The notes: generated by a model from the letters alone, not told the origin. A DNA stretch of 64,000 nt from DATFWC01 sp963777755 (GCA_963777755.1 CAVZSC010000030.1:682001-746000); one strand, 5' to 3'; shown: positions 1 to 9,355, counted from the first letter of the stretch. Numbers and translations are program-made.

Positions 1-706
1 TGATGGCGGGATTGTCGGCAAGGATGATCTCGACGACTACATCCGAGGAAGCGCCTTGCATCTGGAACAACGGGGCGGGCACGTCGAAGACGGCGTCCTT
101 GCGTCCCTGCCGCTCGAGCTGGATGACCATCTGTCCGCCGCGGACGACCTCGCCCGGCTCTGCGCCTTTTGCGATGACCGATCCGTCCACGTCGGCGCGA
201 AGCTCGGTGTAGCTGAGGCGATCCCGGGCGGCGCGACGGCGCGCCTCCGCCGAGTCGATCTGCGCCTGCGCGGTCTCCAGCTGCTGTTGCGCCTGCTCGT
301 ACTGGACCCGCGTGGTGAAGCCTCGCGTCAGCAGCTCGCGTTGCCGGGCCTCCGTCTTCTGCGCCTGGGTGAGCACCGCCTGCGCCGCGACGAGCTCGGC
401 TTCGGCGGAGCGCAGCGCGTTCAATTCGTCCTGCGTGTCGATCCTCGCCACCACTTCGCCGGCGGCGACCCGGTCGCCGATGGTGACCCGGCGCTCGATC
501 AGCTTGCCATCGATGCGAAACGCGAGATTGCGCTCTTCCTGGGCACGGATCTGCCCGGTCAGGACGATCTGCTCGGAGAGGACCCGGTGCTCGACCGTGA
601 TGGCCCGCACCGGCCGCTCCTGCGGGGCCGGAGCCGAGCTGGATTGGCTGCAGGCGGTGAGCCCCGCCAGGGCAAAAACGCCTATCAAATATGTCGCCGC
701 GCGCAT
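1..706 (-). CDS. RND efflux periplasmic adaptor (membrane fusion protein), 3' end outside window
   Basis: 235 codons are visible from ATG at 706 and the gene continues past the left edge. The N-terminus is a lipoprotein signal with lipobox L-T-A-C (Cys19). Next comes the HlyD/MFP pattern: a beta segment (SEQIVLTGQI), a biotinyl-lipoyl half (FRIDGKLIERRVTIGDRVAAG), an alpha hairpin rich in Ala, Gln and Glu (about residues 75-140), the second lipoyl half (LRADVDGSVIAKGAEPGEVV), and the start of the beta-barrel. Such adaptors link an inner-membrane RND pump to a TolC-type channel, so the pump gene is expected just outside the window. An AGGTGG ribosome site lies 5 bases before the start. The family is clear, the exported substrate is not. 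Confidence 0.88.
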   Translation of the reverse strand, partial: MRAATYLIGVFALAGLTACSQSSSAPAPQERPVRAITVEHRVLSEQIVLTGQIRAQEERNLAFRIDGKLIERRVTIGDRVAAGEVVARIDTQDELNALRSAEAELVAAQAVLTQAQKTEARQRELLTRGFTTRVQYEQAQQQLETAQAQIDSAEARRRAARDRLSYTELRADVDGSVIAKGAEPGEVVRGGQMVIQLERQGRKDAVFDVPAPLFQMQGASSDVVVEIILADNPAI

Positions 707-1199
707 GCGCCACCTGTCCCCGAGCAAAAATAGAGCGGATCCCGGACACACGACCAGGTCCGCTCGAAAACCGAGCAACGCCCTTGTGACGAGCAAACCC
801 GCGGTTGCGTTCACGCCCAGGCGCGGAAAGCAGCGACCGCCGATGCACGTTCTTGTGAGGGCGGGCCGGCGCGAGGATAAAATCTTGTTGAGACCGAGAC
901 TTGGGGCGGCCTCATGTGCTAGGCGGCCCGCCCCCCGGGACGCGCCATTCGCAGCGCGAATGGACAAGGGCGGGCATGGGGAGCGTCCGGCTACGATCGG
1001 TCCGGCGGCTTCCGGACCGTTCCGAAAAGTCGCGTCTTCTCATTGGGTTAGATGACCGGCTGGGCGAAATCGGGGTCCGGCCGGGGCCCCGGGCTGGTCG
1101 TGCCGCATCAAGGTACGACCCGGCAGGGTGCCCATATCATTCGATCGCTGCCTCTGACGGTGGAGAGGCCGATGTCGCACGCCTCGAGGACGGTGCGGC
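707..1199. other. Intergenic region, no gene supported
   Basis: About 490 bases separate two minus-strand genes. The open frames crossing it have no family features and are not matched by the usual codon pattern. It must hold the promoter of the efflux adaptor operon (minus strand, towards 706) and the 3' end of the upstream binding-protein operon. The only structure I can see is the perfect hairpin at 945-963. No promoter boxes could be assigned with confidence. Confidence 0.5.
945..963. repeat. Perfect 8-bp hairpin
   Basis: CCATTCGC (945-952) pairs exactly with GCGAATGG (956-963) around a 3-base loop. It lies in the gap after the binding-protein gene ending at 1200 and has no T tract on either side. 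It could be an operator, a Rho-dependent 3' end stabiliser or chance. Confidence 0.4.
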
Positions 1200-2228
1200 T
1201 CAGTTGGCAACCCGCCGCTCCGCCACGGGCGGCAGGAAGCCCGAGTCGAACACCAGCTCGGGCGGCAGCTTGCGCGGCAGCTGAAATCCGTCGCTGACGA
1301 TTTCGATGTGCTTCGCCAGGCGAGCAGGGTCGACATTGCCGAGGCCGCTCTGGCGCACGCCCGGCGTGATCACGAACTCGAGCGCCGATTTCAGCCGTCC
1401 GATCTCGACGTCCGGCTCGGACAGCGGCTGCGCGCGCTTGAGCGCGGCAATCGCCGCGTCAGGGTCGGACGCCGCATGCAGCCAGGACTGCACCGTCGCC
1501 TTGACGAAGCCGCGCACCGCATCGGGATTCTGCCTGGCGAAGGCGGGCGTCGTGAAGACCACGTTGGCGTAGAGATCGAGCCCCCAGTCGCGCAGCATCA
1601 TGACGCCGATTTCGTCCCGCTTCACGCCGAGGCCGGTGAGCGAAGGCACCGCCGTCATCACCCAGGCGGCGGCGAAATCGATGTCTCCGCGCACGAGCAT
1701 CGGTTCGCGCACCTGCGGCTGCACGTTCGCCCACTGTACCCGCGCGGGATCGACTCGGTTGACTCGCGCGAACACGTTGAACAACCGGTAGGTGGCGTCG
1801 ACCGTGGGGGCACCGCCCTTCCTTCCCTCGAGGTCTGCGGGTTTCTGGATGTTGGACTTTTTCAGGGAAATCAGGCTCAGCGGCGCCTGGTCATAGATCA
1901 GGAGCACGGCGATCAATTCCTGACCCGGATTCCTGGCATTGAACTCGATCATCGCGCTGAGATCGCCAAAGCCGATATCGTGAGTGCCGCTTGCAACCTT
2001 GGTGATCGAATCGGCGCCGCCGCGGCCGGGATCGAAGGCTGTCAAATTCACTTTCTGCGCGGCGTAGTGGCCCTTCTCGCGACCGAGCACGAACGCCGAT
2101 TGCTGGCCCTGCAACAGAAAATCGAGCACGAACCGGACGTTGGTGCCCTGCGCCTGCAGCGGGGCGACTCCGGCAACGGTGACCAGGAACAAACCAGCGA
2201 TCGCGGCCGTCAAATTGCGGATGTGCAT
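1200..2228 (-). CDS. ABC transporter periplasmic substrate-binding protein, NMT1/SsuA-like
   Basis: 342 residues. The start is placed at ATG 2228 because it opens a clear Sec signal peptide (MHIRNLTAAIAGLFLV..., cleaved near LQAQG) and is preceded by GGGGAGAG. A longer reading frame upstream has no such features. The fold is NMT1/THI5-like: VRFVLDFLLQGQQSAFVLGREKGHY at the N-terminus, then KVASGTHDIGFGD, which is typical of nitrate/sulfonate/thiamine-precursor binding proteins. It follows the large hydroxylase subunit by 120 bases on the same strand and has no ATPase or permease of its own. It may act with the neighbouring Liv-type permease or with one elsewhere. The ligand is unknown. Confidence 0.85.
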   Translation of the reverse strand: MHIRNLTAAIAGLFLVTVAGVAPLQAQGTNVRFVLDFLLQGQQSAFVLGREKGHYAAQKVNLTAFDPGRGGADSITKVASGTHDIGFGDLSAMIEFNARNPGQELIAVLLIYDQAPLSLISLKKSNIQKPADLEGRKGGAPTVDATYRLFNVFARVNRVDPARVQWANVQPQVREPMLVRGDIDFAAAWVMTAVPSLTGLGVKRDEIGVMMLRDWGLDLYANVVFTTPAFARQNPDAVRGFVKATVQSWLHAASDPDAAIAALKRAQPLSEPDVEIGRLKSALEFVITPGVRQSGLGNVDPARLAKHIEIVSDGFQLPRKLPPELVFDSGFLPPVAERRVAN

Positions 2229-2348
2229 CACTCTCCCCTGCCCGCGTGATGCCCGCGAAGCTATCACGCTCCCTGCTCCGGCCCCAACCGGATCTTGCGA
2301 GTCGGGCGGCATCGTCGGAGCTGATGCCGTTGGTATTCGCGCAGCCGT

Positions 2349-4724
2349 CTAGCGCGCCGCTCGTGCCCGGGCGAGCGCGTCGAGAACCCGCTCCGGCGTG
2401 AACGGCTGATGCAGGATCCTGGCGCCGAGGGGTTTCAGCGCATCGTTGACCGCGACCCAGACGGACCCCACGGCGCCGATCAAGCCGGCTTCGCCGATGC
2501 CCTTGGCGCCGAGCTGGGTGGACGGCTCCGGCGTCTGCACGTGGCCGACCACGATGTCCGGCATCTCGAGCGCCATCGGCACCAGATAGTCGGCCATGGT
2601 GCCGTTCATCAGGTTGGCGTCTTCGCTGTAGATGCACTCCTCGAACAGAACCGCGCCGATGCCCTGCACGATCCCGCCGCGCACCTGCTCGTCCACCAGC
2701 AGAGGATTGACGACGCGGCCGCAGTCGTCGACCGCCCATTGGCCGAGCATGCGGATGAAGCCGGTCTCGCAGTCGACCTCGACCCAGCTTCCCTGCACGC
2801 CGTTGCCCATGTAGTACATCTTGTCGTTTCCGACGAAGCTCGCCGTCACGGACAGCTGCACGTCGAAATCGCTCGGCAACGTATCCTGCCGGAAGTAACC
2901 GATGCGGCCGATGTCGGCGAGGCTGATGACGGGCTGCCCGGTTCTGGTGTTGTACACCTGGCCGTCGGCGATGTGGAGAGCATCCGCCGGCGTCTGCGTA
3001 ATGGCGCCGGCGAGCGACAGGATATTCCGCTTGAGCATGTTGCCGGCCCGCAGCGCCGCCTCGCCGCCGATCGCCGTGCCGCGCGCCGCCCAGGCGCCGC
3101 CGCCGTACGGCGAGCTTGCGCTGTCGCCGCCGGTGACGTTCACCTGCTCGACCGCCACGCCAACCGTATTGGCGACGATCTGCGCCACCCCCGTGAGCGT
3201 CCCCTGCCCCTGGTCGGTCAGGCTGGAGATGCAGCGCACCGACCCGGACGGCTCGAGCCGCAGCGTGCAGCCGTCCTGGGTCGAGATCGACGCACCCGAC
3301 GGGCCGTAGTAGGGCGGCCCGTAGGCGGTCGGCTCGCAGACCGTCGCGATGCCGATGCCGCGAAACACGCCGCTGTCGCGCAGCCTCCGCTGCTCCTGGC
3401 GCAGCGTGTCGTAGTCCATGAGCTTCACGAGCTTCTCGAGGCATTCGTGGAACGACACGGCCTCGAGGCGATAGCCGCCCGGCGTGACGCACGGCAACGA
3501 CGACTTTTCCCAATAGGCCCGCCGCTTGAACTCCACCGTGTCGATGCCGAGCCTATCGGCGGCGAGATCGGTGAGAAGCTCAGTCACGCAGCAGGCGAGC
3601 GGCATGCCGACGCCGCGATACATGCCGATCAGGCTCTTGTTCACATAGACGCTGCGCGTGCGCGCCTTGTAGCTCTCGAACCGGTAGGCCGCCCCCGTCC
3701 CCACGATCGTCATCATGCCTTCGGCGACGTTGAACCGCAGCGGCATGCCGTAGGCGCCGACCGCGCCGATGTCGTCCACCTCCATGGCCAGGATCTCGCC
3801 GGACTTGTTTACGGCGATGCGGCACTTGATGCGGTGATCGCGCGAATGCGTATCGGCGACAAACGATTCCAGCCGGTCGACGCAGAATTTGACCGGGCGG
3901 CGGAGCAGCATGCTCGCCACGGCCGTCGCGACTTCGTCGACGTGGACGTTGACCTTCAATCCGAAGCCGCCGCCGACGTCCGGCGCCACCACGCGCACCT
4001 GATGCTCGGGAATGCCCAGATGCCGGCTGAAGATGTGCTGCATCTGGAACGGCGACTGGTGCGAGTGGATGACGGCGAGGCTCCCGTCGCCGGGATTGAA
4101 GTCGGCGACCAGCCCGCGCGCCTCCAGCGGCATGGCCATCTGCCGCTCGAACCGCAGTTCCTCCTCGATCACCACGTCGGCCTCGGCGAAGGCCTTGGCG
4201 GGGTTGCCCTTCTCGATGGAGAAATCGAACGCCACGTTGTCGCCCAGCGCGTCATGGATGACCGGCGCCCCGGGCGCAATGGCCTGCAGCTGATCGCCCA
4301 CCGCCGGCAGCGGCTCCCACTCCACCACCACCAGTTCCGCCGCGTCTTCTGCTTCCGCGCGGGTGTCGGCGACGACCATCGCGACGGGCTGTCCCTGCCA
4401 GACCGCGCGATCGGCCGCCATGAGCCGTTGCGGCGCCGACTTGTGTCCCGGCCGGTGCAGCGCGACGCCGACAAAAGGCTCGCATCGCGGATTGATATCG
4501 GCCGCGGTGAAGACGGCGGCGACGCCGGGCGCGGCCTTTGCGGCTTCGCTGTCGATCGACAGGATTTTCGCATGCGGGTGAGGGCTGCGCACGAAGCAGG
4601 CATGCAGCATGCGCGGCAGCCTGATGTCGTCGACATAGCGGCCGTGCCCACTCAGCAGCCGCTTCAGCTCGCGGCGCGGGATGCGGGCGCCGATCCCGGT
4701 CGTCGACGGTGCGTCAGCGGACAT
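2349..4724 (-). CDS. Molybdopterin-binding large subunit of a xanthine dehydrogenase/CoxL-family hydroxylase
   Basis: 791 residues, the usual length for the large subunit of three-subunit molybdenum hydroxylases. It begins with the a/b hammerhead region (LLSGHGRYVDDIRLPRMLHACFVRSPHPHA), contains the molybdopterin loop DVGGGFGLK, and near the C-terminus KGIGEAGLIGAV, whose Glu is the catalytic base in this family. The segment MYRGVGMPLACC stands where true CO dehydrogenase carries its Cys-containing active-site loop, so this is not a form I CO dehydrogenase. It belongs to the broad aldehyde/aromatic/N-heterocycle hydroxylase group. Its start overlaps the 3' end of the iron-sulfur subunit gene by 11 bases. 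It would use water to hydroxylate the substrate and pass electrons to the Fe-S and FAD subunits. The substrate is not known. Confidence 0.93.
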   Translation of the reverse strand: MSADAPSTTGIGARIPRRELKRLLSGHGRYVDDIRLPRMLHACFVRSPHPHAKILSIDSEAAKAAPGVAAVFTAADINPRCEPFVGVALHRPGHKSAPQRLMAADRAVWQGQPVAMVVADTRAEAEDAAELVVVEWEPLPAVGDQLQAIAPGAPVIHDALGDNVAFDFSIEKGNPAKAFAEADVVIEEELRFERQMAMPLEARGLVADFNPGDGSLAVIHSHQSPFQMQHIFSRHLGIPEHQVRVVAPDVGGGFGLKVNVHVDEVATAVASMLLRRPVKFCVDRLESFVADTHSRDHRIKCRIAVNKSGEILAMEVDDIGAVGAYGMPLRFNVAEGMMTIVGTGAAYRFESYKARTRSVYVNKSLIGMYRGVGMPLACCVTELLTDLAADRLGIDTVEFKRRAYWEKSSLPCVTPGGYRLEAVSFHECLEKLVKLMDYDTLRQEQRRLRDSGVFRGIGIATVCEPTAYGPPYYGPSGASISTQDGCTLRLEPSGSVRCISSLTDQGQGTLTGVAQIVANTVGVAVEQVNVTGGDSASSPYGGGAWAARGTAIGGEAALRAGNMLKRNILSLAGAITQTPADALHIADGQVYNTRTGQPVISLADIGRIGYFRQDTLPSDFDVQLSVTASFVGNDKMYYMGNGVQGSWVEVDCETGFIRMLGQWAVDDCGRVVNPLLVDEQVRGGIVQGIGAVLFEECIYSEDANLMNGTMADYLVPMALEMPDIVVGHVQTPEPSTQLGAKGIGEAGLIGAVGSVWVAVNDALKPLGARILHQPFTPERVLDALARARAAR

Positions 4725-5220
4725 GCGACATTCCGTTCGTGCGCGCGGCGCTCGCTGCTTCGATCGCGTCGACGATGGCGTGATAGCCGGTGCAGCGGCA
4801 CATGTTGCCCGATATGGCTTCCCGGATGTCGGTGCGCGACAGCTTCTCGCCCGACGACAGGAGCTCGTAGGCGGTCAGCAGCATGCCCGACGAGCAGAAG
4901 CCGCACTGTGCGGCATTGCGCGCGATGAATTCCTTCTGCAGTGTCGCCAGCGCGCCGCTTTCGCTCAGTCCCTCGATGGTCACCACGGATTTTCCCGAGA
5001 TCTGGGCGGCCAAGGTCAGGCAGCCGCGGGCCGTATGACCATCGAGCAGAACCGTGCAGGCCCCGCAAATGCCGTGCTCGCAACCAAGATGCGTTCCGGT
5101 CAGCTCGAGCTCCTGGCGCAGGAAATCCGCCAGATGCAGACGCGCCTTGACGCGCCGTTTCAGCGGCTTCCCGTTCAGCGTCGCTTCGATCTCGACCTCG
5201 TCGTCGCCGATGAGGGTCAT
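4714..5220 (-). CDS. [2Fe-2S] small subunit of the molybdenum hydroxylase (CoxS-like)
   Basis: 168 residues. Both iron-sulfur clusters are complete: the plant-ferredoxin-type set Cys47, Cys52, Cys55, Cys67 (in GCEHGICGACTVLLDG) and the C-terminal helical set Cys106, Cys109, Cys141, Cys143 (QCGFCSSGM, NMCRCTGY). It carries electrons between the molybdenum site and FAD. The stop of the FAD-subunit gene overlaps its ATG by 4 bases, and its own 3' end overlaps the large-subunit gene by 11, so the three subunits are translationally coupled in the order medium, small, large. Confidence 0.95.
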   Translation of the reverse strand: MTLIGDDEVEIEATLNGKPLKRRVKARLHLADFLRQELELTGTHLGCEHGICGACTVLLDGHTARGCLTLAAQISGKSVVTIEGLSESGALATLQKEFIARNAAQCGFCSSGMLLTAYELLSSGEKLSRTDIREAISGNMCRCTGYHAIVDAIEAASAARTNGMSHVR

Positions 5221-6083
5221 GCGGCCGTCCTCGCCAACAGGCTGTTGAGCACGCGGCGCGTCAGCACCTGCGCCATGTGAAGCCTTGTATCGGCGCGCAG
5301 GCCGGGCGTGTCGTCAGGCGACAAATCGTCCAGGATCGCGTCCCTGAACGAGGACGTATCCGGCAACGGCACGGCCTGACCGACGATCGCACGCGACGTC
5401 GCTTGCGCCACCTTGGCGCGGTCGGCGCAGCCGAAATAGACGAGGCGCGCCTCATCGATCCGATCGCGCCGCATGACGACGGTCGCAGCCAGGCCGACCA
5501 GCGCGAAATCGCCGTGCCGCCGCGACAGCTCGGCGAAGGCGACCGACATGCCGGCTTGTGTCGCGGGAAATTTCACGGCCACGATCAACTCGCCCGGCCG
5601 CAGATCGGTCTCGAACAGGCCTTTGAAGAATCCTTCGGCCTTCACCTCGCGCTCGCCGGCGACGCCGCATATCACCACGGTGGCGTCGAGCGCGACCGCG
5701 CATGCGGGCAGCTCCGCCGCCGGATCCGCATAGGCAAGGCTGCCGCCGAGCGTGCCGCGGTTGCGGATCGCCATATGCCCGATGTGCGGTGCGGCCTGGG
5801 CCAACAACGGCAAGTGCTTGCGCACCAGGCCGGAGCGGAGCAGGTCGGCATGACGCGTCAGCGCGCCGAGACGAACGACCCCATCGCTCTCGGATTGCCC
5901 GGTGAGCTCCGCAAGGTCGCCGATATCGACCAGGAGCTTCGGCGCCGACAGCCGCATGTTGAGGCCGGCGAGCAGGCTCTGGCCGCCGGCGACCGGAACG
6001 GCGTCGCCGTCCGCGTCGGCAAGAATCCGGCAGGCCTGCGCGAGCGAGCCAGGCCGGACGTAGCGGAAATTTCGCGCTTTCAT
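5217..6083 (-). CDS. FAD-binding medium subunit of the molybdenum hydroxylase (CoxM-like)
   Basis: 288 residues from ATG 6083 (MKARNFRYVRP...). It has the two FAD-contact motifs of the family: PVAGGQSLLAGLNMR near residue 32 and RNRGTLGGSLAYADPAAE near residue 108, followed by the C-terminal CO-dehydrogenase flavoprotein domain. The open frame runs on upstream, but that part is a shadow of livF, so the Met is chosen. The start lies 13 bases after the restored livF stop, which suggests that the hydroxylase genes continue the liv operon. Confidence 0.93.
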   Translation of the reverse strand: MKARNFRYVRPGSLAQACRILADADGDAVPVAGGQSLLAGLNMRLSAPKLLVDIGDLAELTGQSESDGVVRLGALTRHADLLRSGLVRKHLPLLAQAAPHIGHMAIRNRGTLGGSLAYADPAAELPACAVALDATVVICGVAGEREVKAEGFFKGLFETDLRPGELIVAVKFPATQAGMSVAFAELSRRHGDFALVGLAATVVMRRDRIDEARLVYFGCADRAKVAQATSRAIVGQAVPLPDTSSFRDAILDDLSPDDTPGLRADTRLHMAQVLTRRVLNSLLARTAA

Positions 6084-6096
6084 GACTTCATGGCGC

Positions 6097-6820
6097 CTAC
6101 GACAGGCCCATGTAGGCTTCGCGAATCGCGGGGTCGTTGGCGAGAACTCATGGCGGGACCTGACCGGGTGACGCGGCCATGATCCACCACATAGGCGCGG
6201 TCGGCAAGCTCGAGCGCGTTCATGACATCCTGCTCGACCAGCAGGATGGCGACGCCGGACTTGTTGACGGTCCGCACCCTCTCGGACAGCTCCTCCACCA
6301 CCCGCGGCGCCAGCCCGAGCGAGAGCTCGTCGATGAGCAGCAGGCTCGGGGCCGACATCAGTCCGCGGCCGACCGCGCACATCTGCTGCTCGCCGCCCGA
6401 CAGCGTTCCGGCATCCTGATTCCGCCGCTCCGCGAGGATCGGAAACATCGCATAGACCCGCTCCACGTCCGCAGCAATCGCCGCCTTGTCGGTTCGCAGA
6501 TAGGCACCCATCAGCAGATTCTCGCGAACGCTCATGGCCGAGAACAGGCGGCGGCCTTCCGGCACGTGGGCAACGCCGGCGCGCACGAAATCGGCCGGCA
6601 TCGCCGACGTCATCGTCCGGCCGTCGACCGCAATCGCACCCGCGGTCGGCCCGAGCAGTCCGGACAGGCAGCGCATCAGGGTGGTCTTGCCGGCTCCGTT
6701 GGCTCCGATGATGCAGACGAGCTCGCCCGCGGCGACCTCGAGGCTCACATCCCACAGCACCTGCACGTCGCCGTACCCGGCCTGCATGTCGGCAACCGAC
6801 AACTTCGCAGGTGCGCTCAA
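6097..6820 (-). CDS. livF: Branched-chain amino acid-type ABC transporter ATPase LivF, frameshifted near the C-terminus
   Basis: ATP-binding subunit of a LivFGHM-type importer. Walker A GANGAGKTT, signature LSGGEQQM and Walker B LLLIDELSLGLAP are intact. The start is taken as TTG 6820, which overlaps the livG stop (TTGA) and supplies the first beta strand. The first ATG, in VADM, would cut that strand. After DHGRVTRSGPA the frame is lost: the conserved ending LANDPAIREAYMGLS plus a TAG at 6097-6099 is found one base out of phase, with the shift near 6145. Read uncorrected, the frame runs on to 6080 into a meaningless tail. The lesion is one extra base or two missing. Because everything else is conserved, a sequencing error is as likely as mutation. 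Confidence 0.88.
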
Positions 6821-7569
6821 TGGATGCCCGCCCGGTCCGTGGCTGCGTATTTGCTGCCGAGATAGGCCTCGATCACGCTCTTGTCGCCGATGACGTCGCG
6901 AGGTGCACCTTGGGCGATCAGCTGGCCGTGGTGCAGGACGACCACGCGATGGGAGATCGAGAGCACGACCTTCATCAGGTGCTCGATGACGATGATGGTG
7001 ACACCCTGCTCCGCGATCCGGCGAATGATGCCCAGCGCCTCCTCGATCTCGGTGGGATTCAAGCCCGCGTTGACCTCGTCCAGCATGAGGAGGCGCGGGC
7101 GCATGGCGAGGCTCTTCGCCAGCTCGAGACGCTTGCGGCGCGCCAGCGTGAGCGACGCCGCCGGTCGGTCCGCCAGGTCGGCTAGGCCGGTGAAGGCGAG
7201 GTGCTCGCGCGCGATGGCGTGCGCCTCGCGCACGCTGCCGGCGTGGCCGCAGAACAGAGCACCCGCCGCGACATTCTCGACCACGGACATCCGGGGGAAC
7301 GGCTGCACGATCTGGAACGTGCGCGCGAGGCCGAGCCGCGCAATCCGGTAGGGCTTCATGCGGGTGATGTCGTGGTCCTCGAAACGCACCCGACCGCTCG
7401 TTGCCGGGTGGACCCCCGTGATCAGGTTGATGAGCGTCGTCTTGCCGGCGCCGTTCGGGCCGATCAGGCCGACGATCTCTCCCTTGGCGAGCGAAAAGGT
7501 CACGCCGTCGACCGCATTGAGTTCGCCGAAGCGCCGCGAGACGTCGTGGAGCGCAAGCAGCGCGGTCAT
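6817..7569 (-). CDS. livG: Branched-chain amino acid-type ABC transporter ATPase LivG
   Basis: 250 residues. Walker A GPNGAGKTT, a LivG-type extended Q-loop region (ARTFQIVQPFPRMSVVENV), Walker B LLMLDEVNAGLNP, then HLMKVVLSISHRVVVLHHG. The family signature is weak here: LTLARRKRLELAKSLA replaces the usual LSxGxQ or LPYGxQ stretch but keeps its position. It starts 4 bases inside the end of livM and ends overlapping livF. It powers import at the cytoplasmic face together with LivF. Confidence 0.92.
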   Translation of the reverse strand: MTALLALHDVSRRFGELNAVDGVTFSLAKGEIVGLIGPNGAGKTTLINLITGVHPATSGRVRFEDHDITRMKPYRIARLGLARTFQIVQPFPRMSVVENVAAGALFCGHAGSVREAHAIAREHLAFTGLADLADRPAASLTLARRKRLELAKSLAMRPRLLMLDEVNAGLNPTEIEEALGIIRRIAEQGVTIIVIEHLMKVVLSISHRVVVLHHGQLIAQGAPRDVIGDKSVIEAYLGSKYAATDRAGIH

Positions 7570-8492
7570 CGGGCGCCCTCAGCGGAGAGCCGCCGGCGCA
7601 CCAGCGAAAGAATGCCGTTGGGCAGGAACAACACCAGCACGACGATGATGAGGCCGAGCGCCGCCGCATGGACGGTGAGGAAGTTCCGCCAGACCAGCTC
7701 TTCGAACGTCAGCAGGATGACGGCACCCAGCGCGGGCCCGAAGATCGTGCCGAGCCCGCCGAGCAGCACCATGACCAGCGGCTTAACGGCGAGCAGGACG
7801 TCGAACACATCCGGCGGCTCGATGTAATTGACCCAGGAGGCGTAGATCGCGCCCGCCATGCCCACGAACACGGCGGACAGGGCGAATGCCGCCGTCTTGT
7901 ATGCATAGGTATTGACGCCGAGAATGCTCGCGGCGTCCTCGTTCTGCTGTATGCAGCGCAGACCGAAGCCGAGCTTGCCGCCATGGATGACGATCGCCGC
8001 GGCCGTGCAGCACACGGCGAGCGCGAGCATGGCATAGAAGAAGAATTGCGCCTGCGCCGCCACCGAGATCTGCAACAGCGGGAGGGTGAGGCCTTTGCCG
8101 CCGCCGGTGACGGCGGGCGTCGTGTTGACAATCTCGCGCAGCATCTCCGCCACGATCAGGCTGGCGATGGCGAAATAGTGGCCGCGCAGATGCAGGATCG
8201 CGCCGCCGAGAAGAGCAGCGAACGTCAAAGCGCCGAGGCCGGCACAGCCCCAGGCTAAGACGAGAGGCGCGCCGTGGTTCAGCAGGATGGCCGAGGCATA
8301 GGCGCCGAAGCCGAAGAACGCCGCCGTCGCGAAGGACGGATAGCCCGCAAGGCCGCCGATGAAGTTCCAGGACTGCGCCATCACCGCGTACATGCATACG
8401 GTGGTCGCCAGGCGAAGAAGATAGTTGCTCCCGGCCAGCGGGAGCGCGGCGAACAGAAGCGCGATCGCGATCAGGACAATCCAGCTCTTCAT
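7566..8492 (-). CDS. livM: Branched-chain amino acid-type ABC transporter permease LivM
   Basis: 308 residues from ATG 8492, which overlaps the livH stop as ATGA. It has about nine hydrophobic segments and the LivM hallmarks SWNFIGGLAGYPSFATAAFFGFGAY near the N-terminus and GLRCIQQNEDAASILGVN in the coupling region, then GGLGTIFGPALGAVILL. It forms the membrane channel with LivH. Longer upstream open frame belongs to the livH shadow and is not used. Confidence 0.94.
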   Translation of the reverse strand: MKSWIVLIAIALLFAALPLAGSNYLLRLATTVCMYAVMAQSWNFIGGLAGYPSFATAAFFGFGAYASAILLNHGAPLVLAWGCAGLGALTFAALLGGAILHLRGHYFAIASLIVAEMLREIVNTTPAVTGGGKGLTLPLLQISVAAQAQFFFYAMLALAVCCTAAAIVIHGGKLGFGLRCIQQNEDAASILGVNTYAYKTAAFALSAVFVGMAGAIYASWVNYIEPPDVFDVLLAVKPLVMVLLGGLGTIFGPALGAVILLTFEELVWRNFLTVHAAALGLIIVVLVLFLPNGILSLVRRRLSAEGAR

Positions 8493-9355
8493 TCGTAGCC
8501 TCGCCGCCCGAGGAGGCCGCTGGGGCGCACGAACAGGAGGATCAGCAGCAATCCGAACGAAAGGGTCACGGCGTGCTCGGGCCCGAGCCAGAACGACCCG
8601 AAGCTTTCGATGACGCCGAGAACAAGCCCGCCGACCATCGCGCCGGGAACGCTGCCCAGTCCGCCGAGCACGCAGACCACGAACGCCTTGCCGAGAAAGA
8701 GCTGGCTGTTGAGCGGAGAGATCGGGAAGATGATGCTGAGCAAGGCGCCGGCTGCGCCGGCCATGAAGGCGCCGATCGCGAACGTCACCGCATTGATATG
8801 CTTGACGTCGACCCCCATCAGCGCCGCTGCCTCGCGGTCCATCCGCACCGCAATGATGGCGCGCCCGGTCACGCTGTCGCGCAGCAGACGATACAGGAGC
8901 ACCGTCAGCAGAAGCGCGAGCGCCGTGGCGGCGACCCGATCGCCGGGCAGGAACACCGGTCCGATTTCCACCGATCCCAGCGGATGTGCGAGCGTGACAC
9001 CCCGATAGTCCGCCGTGAAGGCGACCAGCAGGGCATTGTTCAGGATGAGATCGAGGCCGAACGTCAGCGTGAGCGTAATCAGGACGGGCGCCGCAATGAC
9101 GCGATTGATGAGCGCCGCCTGCAGGACGTGTCCGATCGCATACAGAATCGCCCCCGCAATGACGACCGAAACGAACGGATGAATGCCCAGGTGCGTGTAG
9201 GCGAAATAGGCGACATACGAACCGAGCACGATGAACGTGCCGTGAAGGATGTTGATGACGTTGAGCACCCCCCAGACCAGGGAGAAGCCCACGGCGATGC
9301 ACGCGTAGAGCCCGCCGAGGACCAGGCCGTTCGCGGCGATCTGCAGGTAGATCAT
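8489..9355 (-). CDS. livH: Branched-chain amino acid-type ABC transporter permease LivH
   Basis: 288 residues with eight or nine membrane segments. The N-terminal block GLVLGGLYACIAVGFSLVWG followed by NILHGTFIVLGSY is characteristic of LivH, as are the coupling loop IAVRMDREAAALMGVDVKHIN and the C-terminal GGLGSVPGAMVGGLVLGV. It lies 72 bases after the binding-protein gene on the same strand. With LivM, LivG and LivF it makes a complete importer whose substrate in this family may be an amino acid, an amide or an aromatic acid. Confidence 0.94.
   Translation of the reverse strand: MIYLQIAANGLVLGGLYACIAVGFSLVWGVLNVINILHGTFIVLGSYVAYFAYTHLGIHPFVSVVIAGAILYAIGHVLQAALINRVIAAPVLITLTLTFGLDLILNNALLVAFTADYRGVTLAHPLGSVEIGPVFLPGDRVAATALALLLTVLLYRLLRDSVTGRAIIAVRMDREAAALMGVDVKHINAVTFAIGAFMAGAAGALLSIIFPISPLNSQLFLGKAFVVCVLGGLGSVPGAMVGGLVLGVIESFGSFWLGPEHAVTLSFGLLLILLFVRPSGLLGRRGYE

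Noticed and set aside
2409..4928. 839-codon open frame on the plus strand opposite the hydroxylase large subunit
   Set aside because: It is composed of His/Arg/Asp/Ala-rich shadow sequence typical of the antisense frame of GC-rich genes, while the minus frame carries all molybdopterin motifs.
2349..6083. Carbon monoxide dehydrogenase (form I coxMSL)
   Set aside because: The gene order matches coxMSL, but the large subunit lacks the CO-dehydrogenase-type active-site loop and shows MYRGVGM in that region.
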